Positions 11,521-22,376 of a DNA stretch of 64,000 nucleotides are shown here, in pieces. Both the position numbers and the translations under genes were made by a program. The notes below the pieces were generated by a model. The model worked only from the letters and a program-made list of their open reading frames with translations. It was not told the DNA's origin and ran no database searches. How positions within the stretch are numbered: position 1 is the stretch's first letter; the number at the start of each line of letters is the position of its first letter. Origin of the DNA: Pseudoips prasinana (taxonomy: Eukaryota; Arthropoda; Insecta; Lepidoptera; Nolidae); assembly GCA_951640165.1 (NCBI GenBank), contig OX621255.1:8370001-8434000 (forward strand), read 5' to 3'.

Positions 11521-12057
11521 TAATAACGGGAAAATAGTCAAACGAAAATAGGAAGAAGTAAAAACTAGAATTCCTGTCATCCTTTGGTATATTATTGGGA
11601 ATAATAGCTCTCTCTAGCCTGCTGTAAACCACAACTGCTGCAAGCCAGTGGGACAAGATAAATTGATACAACACCGAGTTTAATGAAAAAAAGAAAGTGT
11701 TTCCACTTCCGTGTGGTTCCCGGCCCAGAAAGAATAACAGGACCACCTCTGTAGCATCCCGTGGGTGTCATAAAATACGACTTAAACATACACCAGTCAG
11801 TCGGGCAACAGCGTCTCCTCTGTACTAGCTACCACCCATCTGCAGTCGTCAACTCGCATGCCAACCATGGTGAATGTCACAAACTCCTCCAAATGGCGAC
11901 GAATGATGACGAGCTCTACTTACCTTCAGAGGAGAACAGAAGGCCATATTGTGGAAGGATGTTAGTACCTCAAAAATGATAAACGTAAGTAAGGAGTCAA
12001 GTTGCAGAAGCACAAAGGGTGTATTTTAAGGTGCCTATTTTTTTTTTATATATATAT
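11521..12057. other. Unassigned stretch
   Basis: Overlapping short frames on both strands, none with recognisable family features. It could include the 3' UTR of the preceding LINE fragment. Confidence 0.4.
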
Positions 12058-12306
12058 CTTTGGGCGACAAACGAGCAAGTGGGTCACCTGATGGTAAGTG
12101 ATTACCGCCGCCCATGGACACTCGCATCACCAGAGGTGTCGCAGGTGCGTTGCTGGCCTTTAAAAGTCAGCAAACAAGTGCTGCTAACCCTTTCCCCCAC
12201 CCCAATGAGCTCTGGCGACCTTACTCTCACGCAGAAACACAACATTAAAATTATTAAGGTTATTATTAAGGAATGTCTTCTGTAAGGTGGAGGTACTTCC
12301 CCAGTC
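12058..12306 (+). repeat. Dispersed repeat, family G
   Basis: Near-identical to 7589-7840 over the shared blocks (GCAAGTGGGTCACCTGATGG, CGCCGCCCATGGACACTCGC), ending at GGAGGTACTTCCCCAGTC. Confidence 0.8.
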
Positions 12307-12724
12307 AGTAAATCAATCTTATCAAGTGACATACTTCATGTCAATTTGATAGTAGGTATGGCAAAAGCACTTAAACAGACGTTATTCCTGATTGCTACAC
12401 GTTTATACGTTTGTTATGTTAATTCCATAGAGTCTTGGATAGGTACGGCTCAGTTGGAATCCATTTCATTTTGAATCGGAGATCAAAAGCGACCCACACT
12501 CTCATAAAACGAGGCATAAGAATTACAATTCCATGGGCCCACGGAGTTTTTGAATAATATTTTTATTATTAAAAACGGCGAAACGATTGAGATGAACAAT
12601 TGTAAGACTACGCAAAACTTACGCCAAGTCGTAAAACCAAGTATTTCAATTTCTCATAAAGTTTGAATTTCATGAGGAATGATGTTTTAAATTTTTGCAC
12701 GTTCTTTCTGTCGGTATTTTTAAT

Positions 12725-12860
12725 TGATCTCAGCCAAACACAGCCCTTCGTACTGAACTAGCTGTCTTAATTCTTCTTTCATTCTACAATCGACTCTTCT
12801 TTGGAATGCGCTACCTCCCGAATTCAGAATGGCTAACACTCGGTTTCAGAAACATTTTTA
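12725..12860 (+). pseudogene. Very short LINE C-terminal remnant
   Basis: A frame ending at about 12858 reads LLWNALPPEFRMANTRFQKH, the LWNxLPxExR motif at the C-terminal end of jockey/CR1-like ORF2 proteins. Only this tail is left. Confidence 0.5.
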
Positions 12861-12914
12861 GTACATACTGACTTATAATAATACTTAAGGACTATTATTT
12901 AAAGTAAAACTTCT

Positions 12915-12965
12915 TTAACTCATAGCCAGATGATCTCACCGGTTCGTAAGTGATTGGCGAGGTTT
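12915..12965 (+). repeat. 5S-like SINE, 5' fragment
   Basis: CATAGCCAGATGATCTCACC and CGTAAGTGATTGGCGAGG match the start of the copy at 3578; the rest is missing. Confidence 0.6.
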
Positions 12966-13009
12966 TAGCGATCTTATGCGCGTATCTCAATAAAACACAG
13001 AATATGATT

Positions 13010-13600
13010 TTTTGGACACAATAAATAAATACTTAATCAGCCAACCAATCGAGCATATATTGTGTTTGCCTGCTAAATAATTTCAGTAAGTGGACTAAAT
13101 CCCGTGTATATGCCCCATTTAATATGTTTCGCCGGAGCGTCTCAACTGGGCCGTGTTGAAACCGGTAGTAGAGACACTCGCTGAGTTTGTTTCGCTGGGT
13201 CTTCTCAGTAGGGGCGCATTGGATTCGGTGGTAGCATTAAAGCGCGACCGTCGTTATAAACACAAGGCCCGCCATAATAATAACAATTAATTCGTACCTT
13301 AATATAGACAGAACCATTCAGACAATAATATGTAGTAAAAATATAGCTAAAATTTAGATAAATAAAACTTACACATGATCCTAGACATTAACTTAATTTA
13401 AGTTAGCTAAATATCGTTACTATTATAAAATAAATTTTATTGTAAATTATTTCCTACAATCCGTGTACCTAAATATCTATATGTACCTAGAAATAATTAT
13501 AAATTAATTATATATTACTACGAACATGTTCTGACTATTTACAAGCGCTTTTTTTAAAGTCTACGTGGATAAAAACCTTTTTTATTTTTTATTTATTTTT
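13010..13600 (+). repeat. Repeat family U (probable LINE 3' region)
   Basis: Shares with 27540-28120 the blocks GAGCATATATTGTGTTTGCC, TTTCGCCGGAGCGTCTCAAC, GGTAGTAGAGACAC and AACATGTTCTGACTATTTAC, ending in AAAAACCTTTTTTATTTTT. A partial inverted copy is at 14505-14790. No open frame is left. The T/A-rich end looks like a retrotransposon tail, but the class is inferred. Confidence 0.6.
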
Positions 13601-13846
13601 ACTGTATATTCATAAATCAAGTACACAAAATAATCTTAAGTATAGAAACCTACTTCCTGAGGTAAACATACGAATCCACCAATCAAAACGTAGATGATAC
13701 AACGGTAAATCAGTACAAATATTGTCACACCATTCAACCAATCAACTGCAGCATCAAAACAGGAATGTTATCGGGCGACGGCGACGTGGACACATTGTCC
13801 ACAACATCCTATGCATAACGGTATCGAGCCCCAGTCGACCATCTTA

Positions 13847-14160
13847 TCTATACATATAATAAAACCGTAAGAAAGTCAAAATTGTACATTGAATATTTTT
13901 TTTAAAGGATACTTGGGGCGTGATCTACATTCGATATCAAAGCCAAAACTAAAGTTTTTAGAATTTTTATCTGTTTGTCTGTATGTATGTCCGGACTAAA
14001 CTCAAAAAGTGCTGCATGGATTTACTTCAAATTGCATGAATATTACTATGAGGTCGGGTCAACATATAGGGTACATATTATCACGCTATCACCTACGGGG
14101 GAGGAGCTGTGATAATTCATAAAGTTTAACACGGGTAAAACCGCGGGGCACAGCTGCTAG
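13847..14160 (+). mobile_element. Helitron-like non-autonomous element, family B, intact termini
   Basis: Inserted A|TCTATACATATAATAAAACC ... CGCGGGGCACAGCTGCTAG|T, 314 bp. The 5'-TC and CTAG-3' ends, the A/T insertion site and the pre-terminal hairpin (CGGGTAAAACCG) fit Helitrons. There is no coding capacity, so mobilisation in trans is inferred. This is the best single-unit reference copy of the family in the window. Confidence 0.8.
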
Positions 14161-14213
14161 TAGATAATACAGTCAGTTTACGCCCGAGCACTGCGGCGGA
14201 CACACGCATGCAC

Positions 14214-14420
14214 TTATTATGTAGGCCGCTACAAAGTTAAGGAACTAGGCATGCAGTCATTCTATAGTTGGCTGACCGCCAAAGTGCTTTAATTTCCGAG
14301 CGATTCCGTGCTTCGGAAGGCACGTTAAGCAGTCTCGGTTGTAGCCATTAGGCAACAGACTTTAAGCTATGTCAGAGTCCTACTGGTAGTAACCAGTGCC
14401 CATACGATAAGTAAATAAGC
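14214..14420 (+). repeat. 5S-like SINE
   Basis: GACCGCCAAAGTGCTTTAAT, ATTCCGTGCTTCGGAAGGCA and GCTATGTCAGAGTCCTACTG match the copy at 3578. Confidence 0.7.
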
Positions 14421-14504
14421 TCCATGCAACGGTGACCGCTCAACATCAGGTGGTCAGTATACTTGTTTGGTGTCGAGAGCATCCATAGGATAAAAAATAA
14501 ATGA

Positions 14505-14790
14505 AATAAAATAAATAAAAAAGGTTTTTATTCACGTAGACTTTAAAAAAGCGCTTGTAAATAGTCAGAACATGTTTGTAGTAATACAGTTATTATTTCT
14601 AGTTACTTATTACAGATATTTAGGTACACGGAATGTTAAAACATTTATACAATTTATTTCATAATGGTAGTGACATTTAGCTAGCTTGTATTAAGTTATT
14701 GTCAAGGAGATTATGTTTAGTTAAAGTTTTTAATATTATGTATTGAAATTTAAATTTTACTACATATTGTCTGAATGGTTCTGACTATAC
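14505..14790 (-). repeat. Repeat family U, inverted partial copy
   Basis: Starts AAAAAAGGTTTTTATTCACG and contains AAATAGTCAGAACATGTTTG, the reverse complement of the ends at 13600 and 28120. Confidence 0.65.
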
Positions 14791-14847
14791 GGATACGGTG
14801 ACCGTTTTCAACAAAGAAAAATATAAATATTTTTGGAAAACTAACAC

Positions 14848-14932
14848 ACTGCCATCTGATCCCAAACTAAGCAAAGCCTTTATTATAGCAACCAGACAAC
14901 TAACTGATAAACATACTTATATATTTCTAAAT
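14848..14932 (-). repeat. SINE family 2, 3' fragment
   Basis: GCCATCTGATCCCAAACTAA and ATAAACATACTTATATATTT, reverse complement of the family 2 body. Confidence 0.65.
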
Positions 14933-14935
14933 CAT

Positions 14936-15475
14936 CATCATATCAGCCGAAAGACGTCCACTGATGGACAGAGGCCTTGCCTAAGGAACTCCGCAATGGC
15001 CGTTCTCCAGCGGCTTCCCGCGACCCTTGCAAGATCGTAGGTCCACCTTGTAGGGGACCTGACCACCCTGCGATTCGCGGTGCGTGGTCGCCACTCGAGA
15101 ACCTTTCTACCCCTGCGACTGTCGGTTCTACAAGCCAGTTGCCTCGCCCACTACCACTTCAATTTGCCCTTTCTTTAGACTATGTCGGCTACTTTGGTTC
15201 ACCTGAAGATTTCGGCGTTTTTGATTTGATCACACAGGGATACTCCGAGCGTAGTCCTCTCCATTGCTCTTTGGGTGACCTTAAGCCTTCTTAGGCCCAT
15301 AGTAGGTGACCACGTCTCTGTTCCATAAGTCATCACTGGCAACATACACTGGATGAAGTCTTTCGACATAAGACACTGCGGTATTTGGGACGAGAAGATA
15401 TTATGTAGTTTCCCGAACGCTACCCAGCTGAGTTGGATATTACGATTGCCTCGCCGTTCGTTTCCGTAATGCATT
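14936..15475 (-). pseudogene. RTE-type LINE, 3' part of ORF2, decayed
   Basis: On the - strand the first frame (15474-15199) reads RGNRNIQLSWVAFGKL, IFSSQIPQCLMSKDF, QCMLPVMTYGTETW and QRAMERTTLGVSLCDQI. This is the conserved region after the reverse transcriptase domain of the RTE-like LINE common in Lepidoptera. Frameshifts follow. The copy ends with CAGTGGACGTCTTTCGGC and a (TGATGA)-like tail at 14936-14942, the usual RTE 3' end. Three such tails occur in this window (also 20264 and 21470). Confidence 0.85.
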
Positions 15476-15939
15476 CAACAGCTTACACCCCAAGTCAAGT
15501 GTGTAAATTTATTTAAAAATCCGAAAATTATGTAAAATAAATTACGCTGTAGTTATGAAAAGTAATATTTTTGTCACCAAATAAGGTGGCAAAAACAGGT
15601 TTAATATCCCTGACAAATTATAAATGACACTGTTTTTATTATAAAAAGCGTCGTCGCTATAAAACTATTTCTTCTAACACTGATTTTACTGAACATTACT
15701 TTCGACTAAAATAGTTATTATGAATAAAACAAAAGACAACGTAACAAGCCTTGTACAAAATGTTTTCTAACGTTTTTTGCTTGTGTCTGTTTCTGATTAT
15801 ATTATTGTAACTTCGTAATGTTTTTCTTATTATCTGTATAACGATCTTCTGGAACTGTTTTGAACTAATTAAATGGAATAGTAATAAAGTTTTACATGAA
15901 TATTTCATCATTGTTTAGATTATAAGGCAATGATCTTTG
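15476..15939. other. Unassigned AT-rich stretch
   Basis: Nothing recognised. Confidence 0.4.
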
Positions 15940-16065
15940 TACACACGGGTACATATCAAGCTATACATTTTCAATATAAGCTGACCTGTCATTGTATGGA
16001 GATCTTATACACCGCGAGATCAGCTTATACTGGAAATGTATAGCTTGATGTGTAGCCGTGAGTAT
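15940..16065. mobile_element. MITE with ~45-bp terminal inverted repeats
   Basis: Left arm TACATATCAAGCTATACATT and right arm AATGTATAGCTTGATGTGTA are inverted. The next inner block (ATATAAGCTGA / TCAGCTTATA) is also inverted, leaving a short loop. A second member is at 58464-58556. Non-coding; superfamily not assigned. Confidence 0.7.
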
Positions 16066-16380
16066 GTACCACTTCTTGCGAAAGTTGTTCATTATAATAT
16101 TCTTAGCATTATTGTAAAACATTGCGAATATGATTTATATTCTTTCATTTATATATACTGTATAATATTAGGCAAATTAATCTCAATCTTAAGATATTAA
16201 TTAAATAATACATTTAATTCATCACGTGGGTATTAACATCACTTGCGTGTGAATAAGAACAACCTCCTTTTTTAGTAATATAAATAAATCGGCTCTGTTT
16301 GGTTGCAAAACTAAATTCTATACCAAAAAGAGCACATTTGCCACGGGTCCCAGTTGTTGTTAGAATATTTATGCAAGTCA
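16066..16380. other. Unassigned AT-rich stretch
   Basis: Nothing recognised. Confidence 0.4.
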
Positions 16381-16546
16381 CTAGCTGTGCCACGCGGTTT
16401 TACCCGCGTTCAATTTTATAAATTATACAGGGTGTCAGCTAACTCCATACAAAATTTTATTAAAATAGCTCCAGCCTTTTAGACGGGAAGAAGTAACAAA
16501 CATACACACTCACACACAAACTTTCGCCTTTATAATATTAGTTTGA
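16381..16546 (-). mobile_element. Helitron-like element, family A
   Basis: Starts (as 3' end) A|CTAGCTGTGCCACGCGGTTT and contains GGGTGTCAGCTAACTCCATA, ending CTTTCGCCTTTATAATATTA, the reverse complement of the 5' end. Confidence 0.75.
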
Positions 16547-16625
16547 TTAAAAATTGAAATATATAGATAGCCTAATAGAATCAGACTATAGGCCAGTATA
16601 TCTTTGGGCCTAATTTCCGCTACGA

Positions 16626-17057
16626 CTAGGGTTACCATATGACAGGCGTCAGCCGCATTTGACAGGCATTTTAAGTTTTAGACAGGCGTGCGGCCGGCAT
16701 TGGTCTGAGACAGACATTTTCGCAGGCTCTCGTCAACACCCAGTGGAGTAAAGACAGATATCGGCTGACAATTGAATCAGTAAAAGCAATATTCATTACA
16801 CACGAAAATTACAAAACTGTATCTTGTGAAGATTTTCACGTTTATATATTAGAAAAGAAAGAGCTTAAAAAAAAAATAATGTCCTCTGACAAATATCAGC
16901 AATAAATATCCTTCTTCATTATTATCTGTTGGCTTTTACTTATTACGGCGTTATTTTAGTTATTACAGCGTTTTGCTTCAGACAGGCATTTTTCTCAAAA
17001 TTCAGGCATATTCAGGCCATTGATAGGCATCCCTCTATTTACATATGGTAACCCTAG
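16626..17057. mobile_element. MITE bounded by CTAGGGTTACCATATG
   Basis: Perfect 16-bp terminal inverted repeats at 16626-16641 and 17042-17057. The inside carries at least four copies of GACAGGC(A/G)T in the same orientation. The flanks are compatible with a TA target duplication (cTA|GGG...CCC|TAg). No open frame. Confidence 0.75.
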
Positions 17058-17651
17058 CTATAACGGACTATCTCAAGACACACAAGAAGGGACAAGCCCA
17101 CTACGGAATATAAATTAACGTACACACGTCCAAACAATTGATTACTAACTGAAACTCATCCTATTGATAATAAATAACCAAATAAAAATAATTGGATTAA
17201 GTTTAGTGCCAATCCTAACAGAAAGGAGAAAAAGGCGAAGTAGTCATTAATACCTTTTCAAATGATTGCGGTAAAGTTAATATAACAATTGAAAAGTCAT
17301 TATGAAAACGTTTATTTCATTGAATGGGAGTAAAATGATTAAATTAGTTCTGCAATCAAATTGATAGGAATTGGCGGTACGTGCAAATCGTAACTTCGAA
17401 ATTTATGTCCAACGCATAGTTATTAATAGATTCTCTAAATAGGTTTGATATTTTTTTAAATGTTTTATCTTACTAAAAGCATTGGCCACTACAACCATTA
17501 AATAAAAAATAAAATTTCATGGCACAAAAAGAATGTTACATATTCGAAATTTAAACGTAGTAGGTACCTAATTTAAATTTTGAATATGAATTTTGTTTTT
17601 TATGAGTTTAATTCGGTAGTGTATTTCGTCTTTTATTTGTTTTGATTAGGC
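17058..17651. other. Unassigned AT-rich stretch
   Basis: Nothing recognised. Confidence 0.4.
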
Positions 17652-18441
17652 ATGTGTCGTTCGTTCGATCGCAAAGATCTGAATCAATACTGACCCGTTG
17701 GCAAAATGATCTGGTTCGTTCGACCCGTTCAATCAAATGGTTCAATTTCAAAAGAACATAGCAAAACAATAGTTTTGATTGATTGAGATCGCAGATCGCA
17801 AGTCCCAATAAATCATAATCAGTTGTTATAATTAATGAATGACATTAAATAATAAGCACTTTAAAATACAAAAAAATTAAATTTTTTGGTAAGTATCATT
17901 ATTAAGTATATCATTGGTAAATTTATTTGGTACTGAATAAATAACGTTAAATTATTGGTAAAATATTTAATTATAATTTAATTTATAATTTATTTATTAT
18001 TATATAATCTCAGATCAATCAGAAAAATGAAACTAAAACAAGCGGTTATTTATAAAAATAAACAAATTTTCAACACCAAAAGACTATTAAAATATCTAAA
18101 GTAGGATTAAACTAAAAGAATAGAATAGATTCTAGAACCCTATATTTAAGACTCATATTTCATTGTTAGATCGGTCGTCAGTCATACTACGTTAGAACCT
18201 TTTTTACTGTGTTCATACATTCGACAAAGTCACCGCATCATCGGCTCACTCTCGGTTCGTTCTTTCTCTCACTCTTACCCGAACGAATTACCGCGACCTA
18301 CGACGCGATCGTCAATGGACAACGACTCGCGAGTCAGTGCAATCAAATGAACGAACGGATCATTTTCAATAAAGTGACCCGTTCGATAGAGACAACTTGA
18401 AGATCTGGTTCTTTTGAATCGTTCAATCGCGAACGACACAT
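17652..18441. mobile_element. Non-autonomous DNA element rich in GAACGA / GACCCGTT
   Basis: The termini ATGTGTCGTTCG (17652) and CGAACGACACAT (18430-18441) are inverted. Blocks GATCTGGTTC, GACCCGTT and GATCATTTT recur on both strands near the ends, as in subterminal transposase-binding repeats of hAT-like elements. Only short frames inside. It ends 60 bp before a CNG-channel exon. Confidence 0.65.
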
Positions 18442-18501
18442 ACTTAGTTTTGATAGATGCTTTATTTTTATTGTGATTAAATTGAGTTTCATTTTGCGCA
18501 G

Positions 18502-18609
18502 ATTATGTGCCATTACTTCTGGTTAACGTGCGACGGCATCAGCGACGTGGTGTTCGCCCTGGACCTCGTCGTGCAACTCCGAACAGGATATTTGGAACAA
18601 GGACTTATG
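18502..18609 (+). CDS. Cngl: Cyclic-nucleotide-gated channel, exon (S1-S2 loop and S2)
   Basis: This 108-bp exon (36 codons, phase 0/0) sits between the acceptor TTTTGCGCAG and the donor ATG|GTAACT. It encodes IMCHYFWLTCDGISDVVFAL followed by DLVVQLRTGYLEQGLM. This is the S2 segment of CNG channels, where RTGYLEQGL is nearly invariant. CNG channels are tetrameric cation channels of the plasma membrane opened by cGMP or cAMP in sensory and neural cells. The next exon (19963) continues in phase with VYDSKKL. The insect CNG-like subtype is my best match from memory of the family; CNGA-type is the alternative. The S1 exon upstream was not found, so the intron there exceeds 18 kb or starts outside the window. 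Confidence 0.9.
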
Positions 18610-19292
18610 GTAACTAATTATTTTACTATGAATCTAGTTATTGAGCACATTTTTTTTCACTTGTAGAGAACCTCTTATTTTAATGATATTTTAATCTAGA
18701 TACGTTACGTTCATAGTATATGGTTTCGCTGGTATATACAAACCTATAGTGCACACATGTTGACGAGTTACACTTATGAATAGTACAAAAGTTAGAATAA
18801 ACATGTAAGTAAAAGAGATAGCTATCATTTTAACAATTGCGCTTAAATGCCCAGGCATAGATTATAAGACAAAACGTCCCAATGTGGGACGTTTTTGAGT
18901 CTTCACAAAGCGCGTTAGTAACATATCTGCCTCTTTTTAAATATAATATCATTAACTTATTTATAATGATGAACTAACCGCCAAATATTACAACTATTGA
19001 CTGCTGGATGGAACCAATACTGCAGCAATTGCTTCTATAGCTAATGTTGAAATTGCTACACATCTCTGGAATACAGATTATGAAACCGTTTAGTACCATG
19101 ATCATTATGACGTAAATTTTGGTTATGTTAGTATTTGAATAAGGTTAAATTTTAGTTTAAATAATCTTAGTTTTTTTGTATTTATATAACTTTGGAAGGG
19201 TGGAAAATATTACCAGGGCTTGGTTTTAATCTAGTCATCAAACAAGCATACGGGCCGTAAGCGGTCACCATAGTTGTAAAAATGCTGAAGAA

Positions 19293-19375
19293 TTATGACG
19301 GGCCGATTGGCGTGGTTCGTAGATACTTGCTTTTCAAGCCGCAGATCGTGGGTTCGATCCCCACCCAGGACAAAC
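19293..19375 (+). repeat. SINE family 2, tRNA-like head
   Basis: GGCGTGGTTCGTAGATACTT (A-box region) and GTGGGTTCGATCCCCACCC (B box). The rest is separated by the following SINE. Confidence 0.7.
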
Positions 19376-19387
19376 CGTGGTGTGATG

Positions 19388-19690
19388 AAGACTGCCTGTG
19401 TGGCGCAGTGGCTAAGACAGTCGCCACGTCGCTTCGTGTCGCGGGTTCGAGTCCCATGCCGGACAACTATTTGTGTGACCCACAAATAATTGTTCTGAGT
19501 CTGGATGTAATTTGTGTCCTTCTATTATATGTTTGTAAAGTACCCCGCGACACATGGATTAGATTCTCTAGTGCGGGCCTTGTCTTAAAAAAATATGTAT
19601 GTAAGTAATTAGGAATATATAAGTATGTTAATCTGTTGTCTGGTTGCCATAGCACAAGCTCTACAGCTAGTTTAGGATCAGATGGCAGTA
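19388..19690 (+). repeat. SINE family 4 followed by SINE family 2 tail
   Basis: Head CCTGTGTGGCGCAGTGGCTA with the B box GGGTTCGAGTCCC, then GTCTGGATGTAATTTGTGTC and AAGTACCCCGCGACACATGG. From about 19610 it continues into the family 2 tail (GGTTGCCATAGCACAAGC, TTAGGATCAGATGGC). The family 4 SINE thus appears inserted into, or fused with, a family 2 SINE whose head is at 19293. Another family 4 copy is at 30125. Confidence 0.7.
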
Positions 19691-19742
19691 TGTTACTTGG
19701 CCCAAGATATTTATTTATTATTCATGTTTTTAAAACAGTTTT

Positions 19743-19884
19743 GTACAGACGCCAGACACATATAGCTACCTCCATCTGTCAAATTTCTTTTATAGATTTA
19801 CAACTTTATCACAAAAGCATATGATTCACTTTCAATTGGGGAAATTGGACAGATTAGGGTAGCTTGATGTGCTGGCGTCTGTAC
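19743..19884. mobile_element. MITE (142 bp) with ~40-bp terminal inverted repeats
   Basis: GTACAGACGCCAG...CTACC...ATCTGTCAAATTT on the left mirrors AAATTGGACAGAT...GGTAGC...CTGGCGTCTGTAC on the right. It lies 78 bp before the acceptor of the next exon. Confidence 0.75.
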
Positions 19885-19962
19885 TATATGATTTATTTGG
19901 ATCGACTGCTTTCGTGTAAGGGCAGTCTATATTTTTACCTTTTTCTTTAATTTTGCTGACAG

Positions 19963-20103
19963 GTATACGACTCAAAAAAGCTAGCGAAGCACTATCTGTC
20001 GTCCAGGCCGTTCCTCCTGGACATCGCATCGCTGACACCCCTAGATTTAATACAACTGTACATCGGCACAAACCCCATCATTCGCTTCCCTAGGTTTCTT
20101 AAG
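19963..20103 (+). CDS. Cngl: Cyclic-nucleotide-gated channel, exon (S2-S3 linker, S3, start of S4)
   Basis: A 141-bp exon (47 codons, phase 0/0) between TTTTGCTGACAG and AAG|GTGAGT. It encodes VYDSKKLAKHYLSSRPFLLD, IASLTPLDLIQLYIGTNPII and RFPRFLK. The D in FLLDIASL..PLDL is the conserved S3 region of CNG channels and RFPRFLK begins S4. It joins in phase to the exon at 35979 (VYRAVS). CNGA channels have E/N-rich loops here; the RFPRFxK form suggests the CNG-like insect subtype. Frames on the other strand over this exon are shadows. Confidence 0.92.
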
Positions 20104-20263
20104 GTGAGTGTGTACTTTTTTGAATTGTTCTATTAGATGATTATTTGGCGGTATTTTTGTATAGCCGTAGCGTTTTCTACAATGATATCCTGACCTATTG
20201 CCTAATTCGTGACTTAATACCGATTTAAGATCGGCGTTCAAATAGATAAAGGTTCATCATCAT

Positions 20264-20350
20264 AATATCAGCCGAAAGACACCCACTGGACAAAGGCCTT
20301 CCCCAAAGATCTCCACAAATGCCAGTCTTGCGCTATCCGCATCCAGCAAC
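20264..20350 (-). repeat. RTE-type LINE 3' tail
   Basis: ATCATCATAATATCAGCCGA and AGACACCCACTGGACAAAGG are the reverse complement of the RTE 3' end, as at 14936. Confidence 0.75.
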
Positions 20351-20654
20351 TTTTAGGAGAAGGATAGGTGAAGGTTAAAAATGACTAAATCATACGTTCA
20401 ATCTGCTTCCATGAGCACATGTGACGCCATAAATGGTCCGGAATCGTTTTTCAACGTTTAAGCCGATTGAACGGATGATTAAGTAATTTTTAATCCTCCC
20501 CATAAATCTCATATTTGAACGCCGATCACAATCACGACGATCGGCCAATTAGGCGGTACTCCCCTCATTCCGACAAATTACGTCAATATTGAGTAGCACT
20601 TCAGCAGCCTGGGGGAAGAATGGTCGTCCTACGCTTAACCTCTCTGGTCATTTC

Positions 20655-20832
20655 TGTCATTCTCAAGAAAGGGCAGGTCCGAAGTACCTTAGACCGGCGA
20701 GCATTTATGAAGAATATAATGACAGTAATCGAGGCAAAAGGGGCGTGCAAAGATCGTGACAAATGGAAATCCGTTCTCTTCCTACCCCTCTAGGAAACAG
20801 AAGTGAGTCTATGTACCTATATATTTATGTAT
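20655..20832 (+). pseudogene. RTE-type LINE (family of 44571), 3' tail fragment
   Basis: GAATATAATGACAGTAATCG, CAAAGATCGTGACAAATGGA and GTGAGTCTATGTACCTATAT match the C-terminal codons and terminus of the LINE at 44571-46148, with small indels that break the frame. Confidence 0.8.
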
Positions 20833-21111
20833 TTCTGGTCATCCGTCCAGTACTTGTCAAAGACACAAACTGATTGCGGTTTAGTTTAATACAATTGCTT
20901 ACTTAATTCAAAAATCTTTTAGCTAATAGAATATTCCGTACGGTAGTCTTATCACAATTGCCAAACATTATAAATATCGGAGATTTGGCCAAGTAGGCTC
21001 CCATATGGGGTTCTGGCCACAGAATTCGAGCTTTTACAAATCAATCCTAAAGTTTAGGTACTTTTGGTAGATTTTAAATAATATGAATTTTACTGAAAAA
21101 AAAATGACAAA

Positions 21112-21178
21112 TAAAAATCCGTTGTCTCTGCCTACTCCTGTGGGAAACAGGCGTGAATTTCCATTCATGTTTGTATGT
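21112..21178 (+). pseudogene. RTE-type LINE (family of 44571), short 3' tail
   Basis: AAATCCGTTGTCTCTGCCTA and GGGAAACAGGCGTGAAT match the last ~15 codons of the LINE at 44571. Confidence 0.7.
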
Positions 21179-21469
21179 ACGATTTTTACTCGTATTTTTT
21201 TATTAATTTTAATAAATAAGTATTCCTTAGTTAATTATAATACATATTGCGCTGCGTCTACGAAGCGACCACGCCAATTCAAATTAGTTCAGAAACGGAA
21301 CAGCTGTTTCAAATTCAAACTAATCACATCACCTTTGGACTTTCCGTGAGGATCCGGATTTTCGTTTGGGTTAAATTTCATTGAAATAATGAGTTTGGCG
21401 TTAGTTTGAGGGCGATTATAAAGTGGAATTAAACATTCGTCTAAGAAAATAATTTTAAACCGAACTATC

Positions 21470-21662
21470 TTCATCATATCAGCCGGAAGACGCTCACGGC
21501 TGGACAAAGCCTTCCCCCTCAATATCTCCACAATTGCCAGGCTTGCGCTATCCGCATCCAGCGACTTCCAGCAACCCTCACAATATCACCGGTCCATCTT
21601 GTAGGGGGCCTGCCCACACTGCATCTTCCGGTTCATGGTCACCACTCGAGAACATTTCTGCC
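21470..21662 (-). pseudogene. RTE-type LINE 3' tail
   Basis: Begins ATCATATCAGCCGGAAGACG and contains TTGTAGGGGGCCTGCC and ATGGTCACCACTCGAGAAC, the reverse complement of the RTE C-terminal region also seen at 14936-15120. Confidence 0.75.
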
Positions 21663-22210
21663 CCAACGGCCTATTTTAAAATGTAGTATGTAAAATCAGA
21701 CCGTAAAAACAATTTATATTTTTTTTATATTTTTATACTAAAGGTACGAAATATCATGGAACATACCACAGCAACTTAACAAAGCGCTGTTATTGTCAAT
21801 TAATGATAACAGGGTTTAATCCGTTAACTGGTAGTGGCAATATAGTTGCCACTATATTTTGAACTCTCTTAGTTTGTAATAAGAATCAAAATCAATCAAT
21901 TAGACAATTACCTACTACCAGATAAAGCGTTAAGTAATTAATTAGTGATCACAGTAAACATATATATTTGATTTAAACCCCATGTTCATTACTGTTTAAA
22001 TTGAAGTACCTACTTATACATAGCACACACATATTAATTCCTAACTTTTGTTATTTTTATCCCTTGGGAAATAACATTTAAACGGCTGAATAAATTACGT
22101 AGAAGAAGGCACGGGTGATAAAAGGTATTTTAATTTTTATTACTCCTGACGCTGACTGAATCAATTTTCACAATACACTGGTAGATAGCTAACGTTATAA
22201 ATATATAACA

Positions 22211-22376
22211 CTAGCTTTGCTCCGCGGTTTTACCCGCGTTTGTAAATTATAGCCTGTGTGTTTGGATATATAAACTATAGTACTACAAAGTTTCATCAAA
22301 ATAGTCCAGTAGTTTTTGCTTGAAAGAGTAACAAACAGACACACTCACAAACTTTCGCCTGTATAATATTAGTGTG
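22211..22376 (-). mobile_element. Helitron-like element, family A
   Basis: A|CTAGCTTTGCTCCGCGGTTT ... CTTTCGCCTGTATAATATTA, the reverse complement of the family ends. Confidence 0.75.

Larger units (their letters stand above)
18610..19962 (+). other. CNG gene intron (1.35 kb) with SINE and MITE insertions
   Basis: GT at 18610 and AG at 19961-19962. Holds two SINE heads, a SINE family 2 tail and a MITE; 18620-19290 has no recognised feature. Confidence 0.8.

Noticed and set aside
11342..11746. Minus-strand 134-codon frame
   Set aside because: Overlaps the LINE zinc-knuckle tail on the + strand and resembles nothing.
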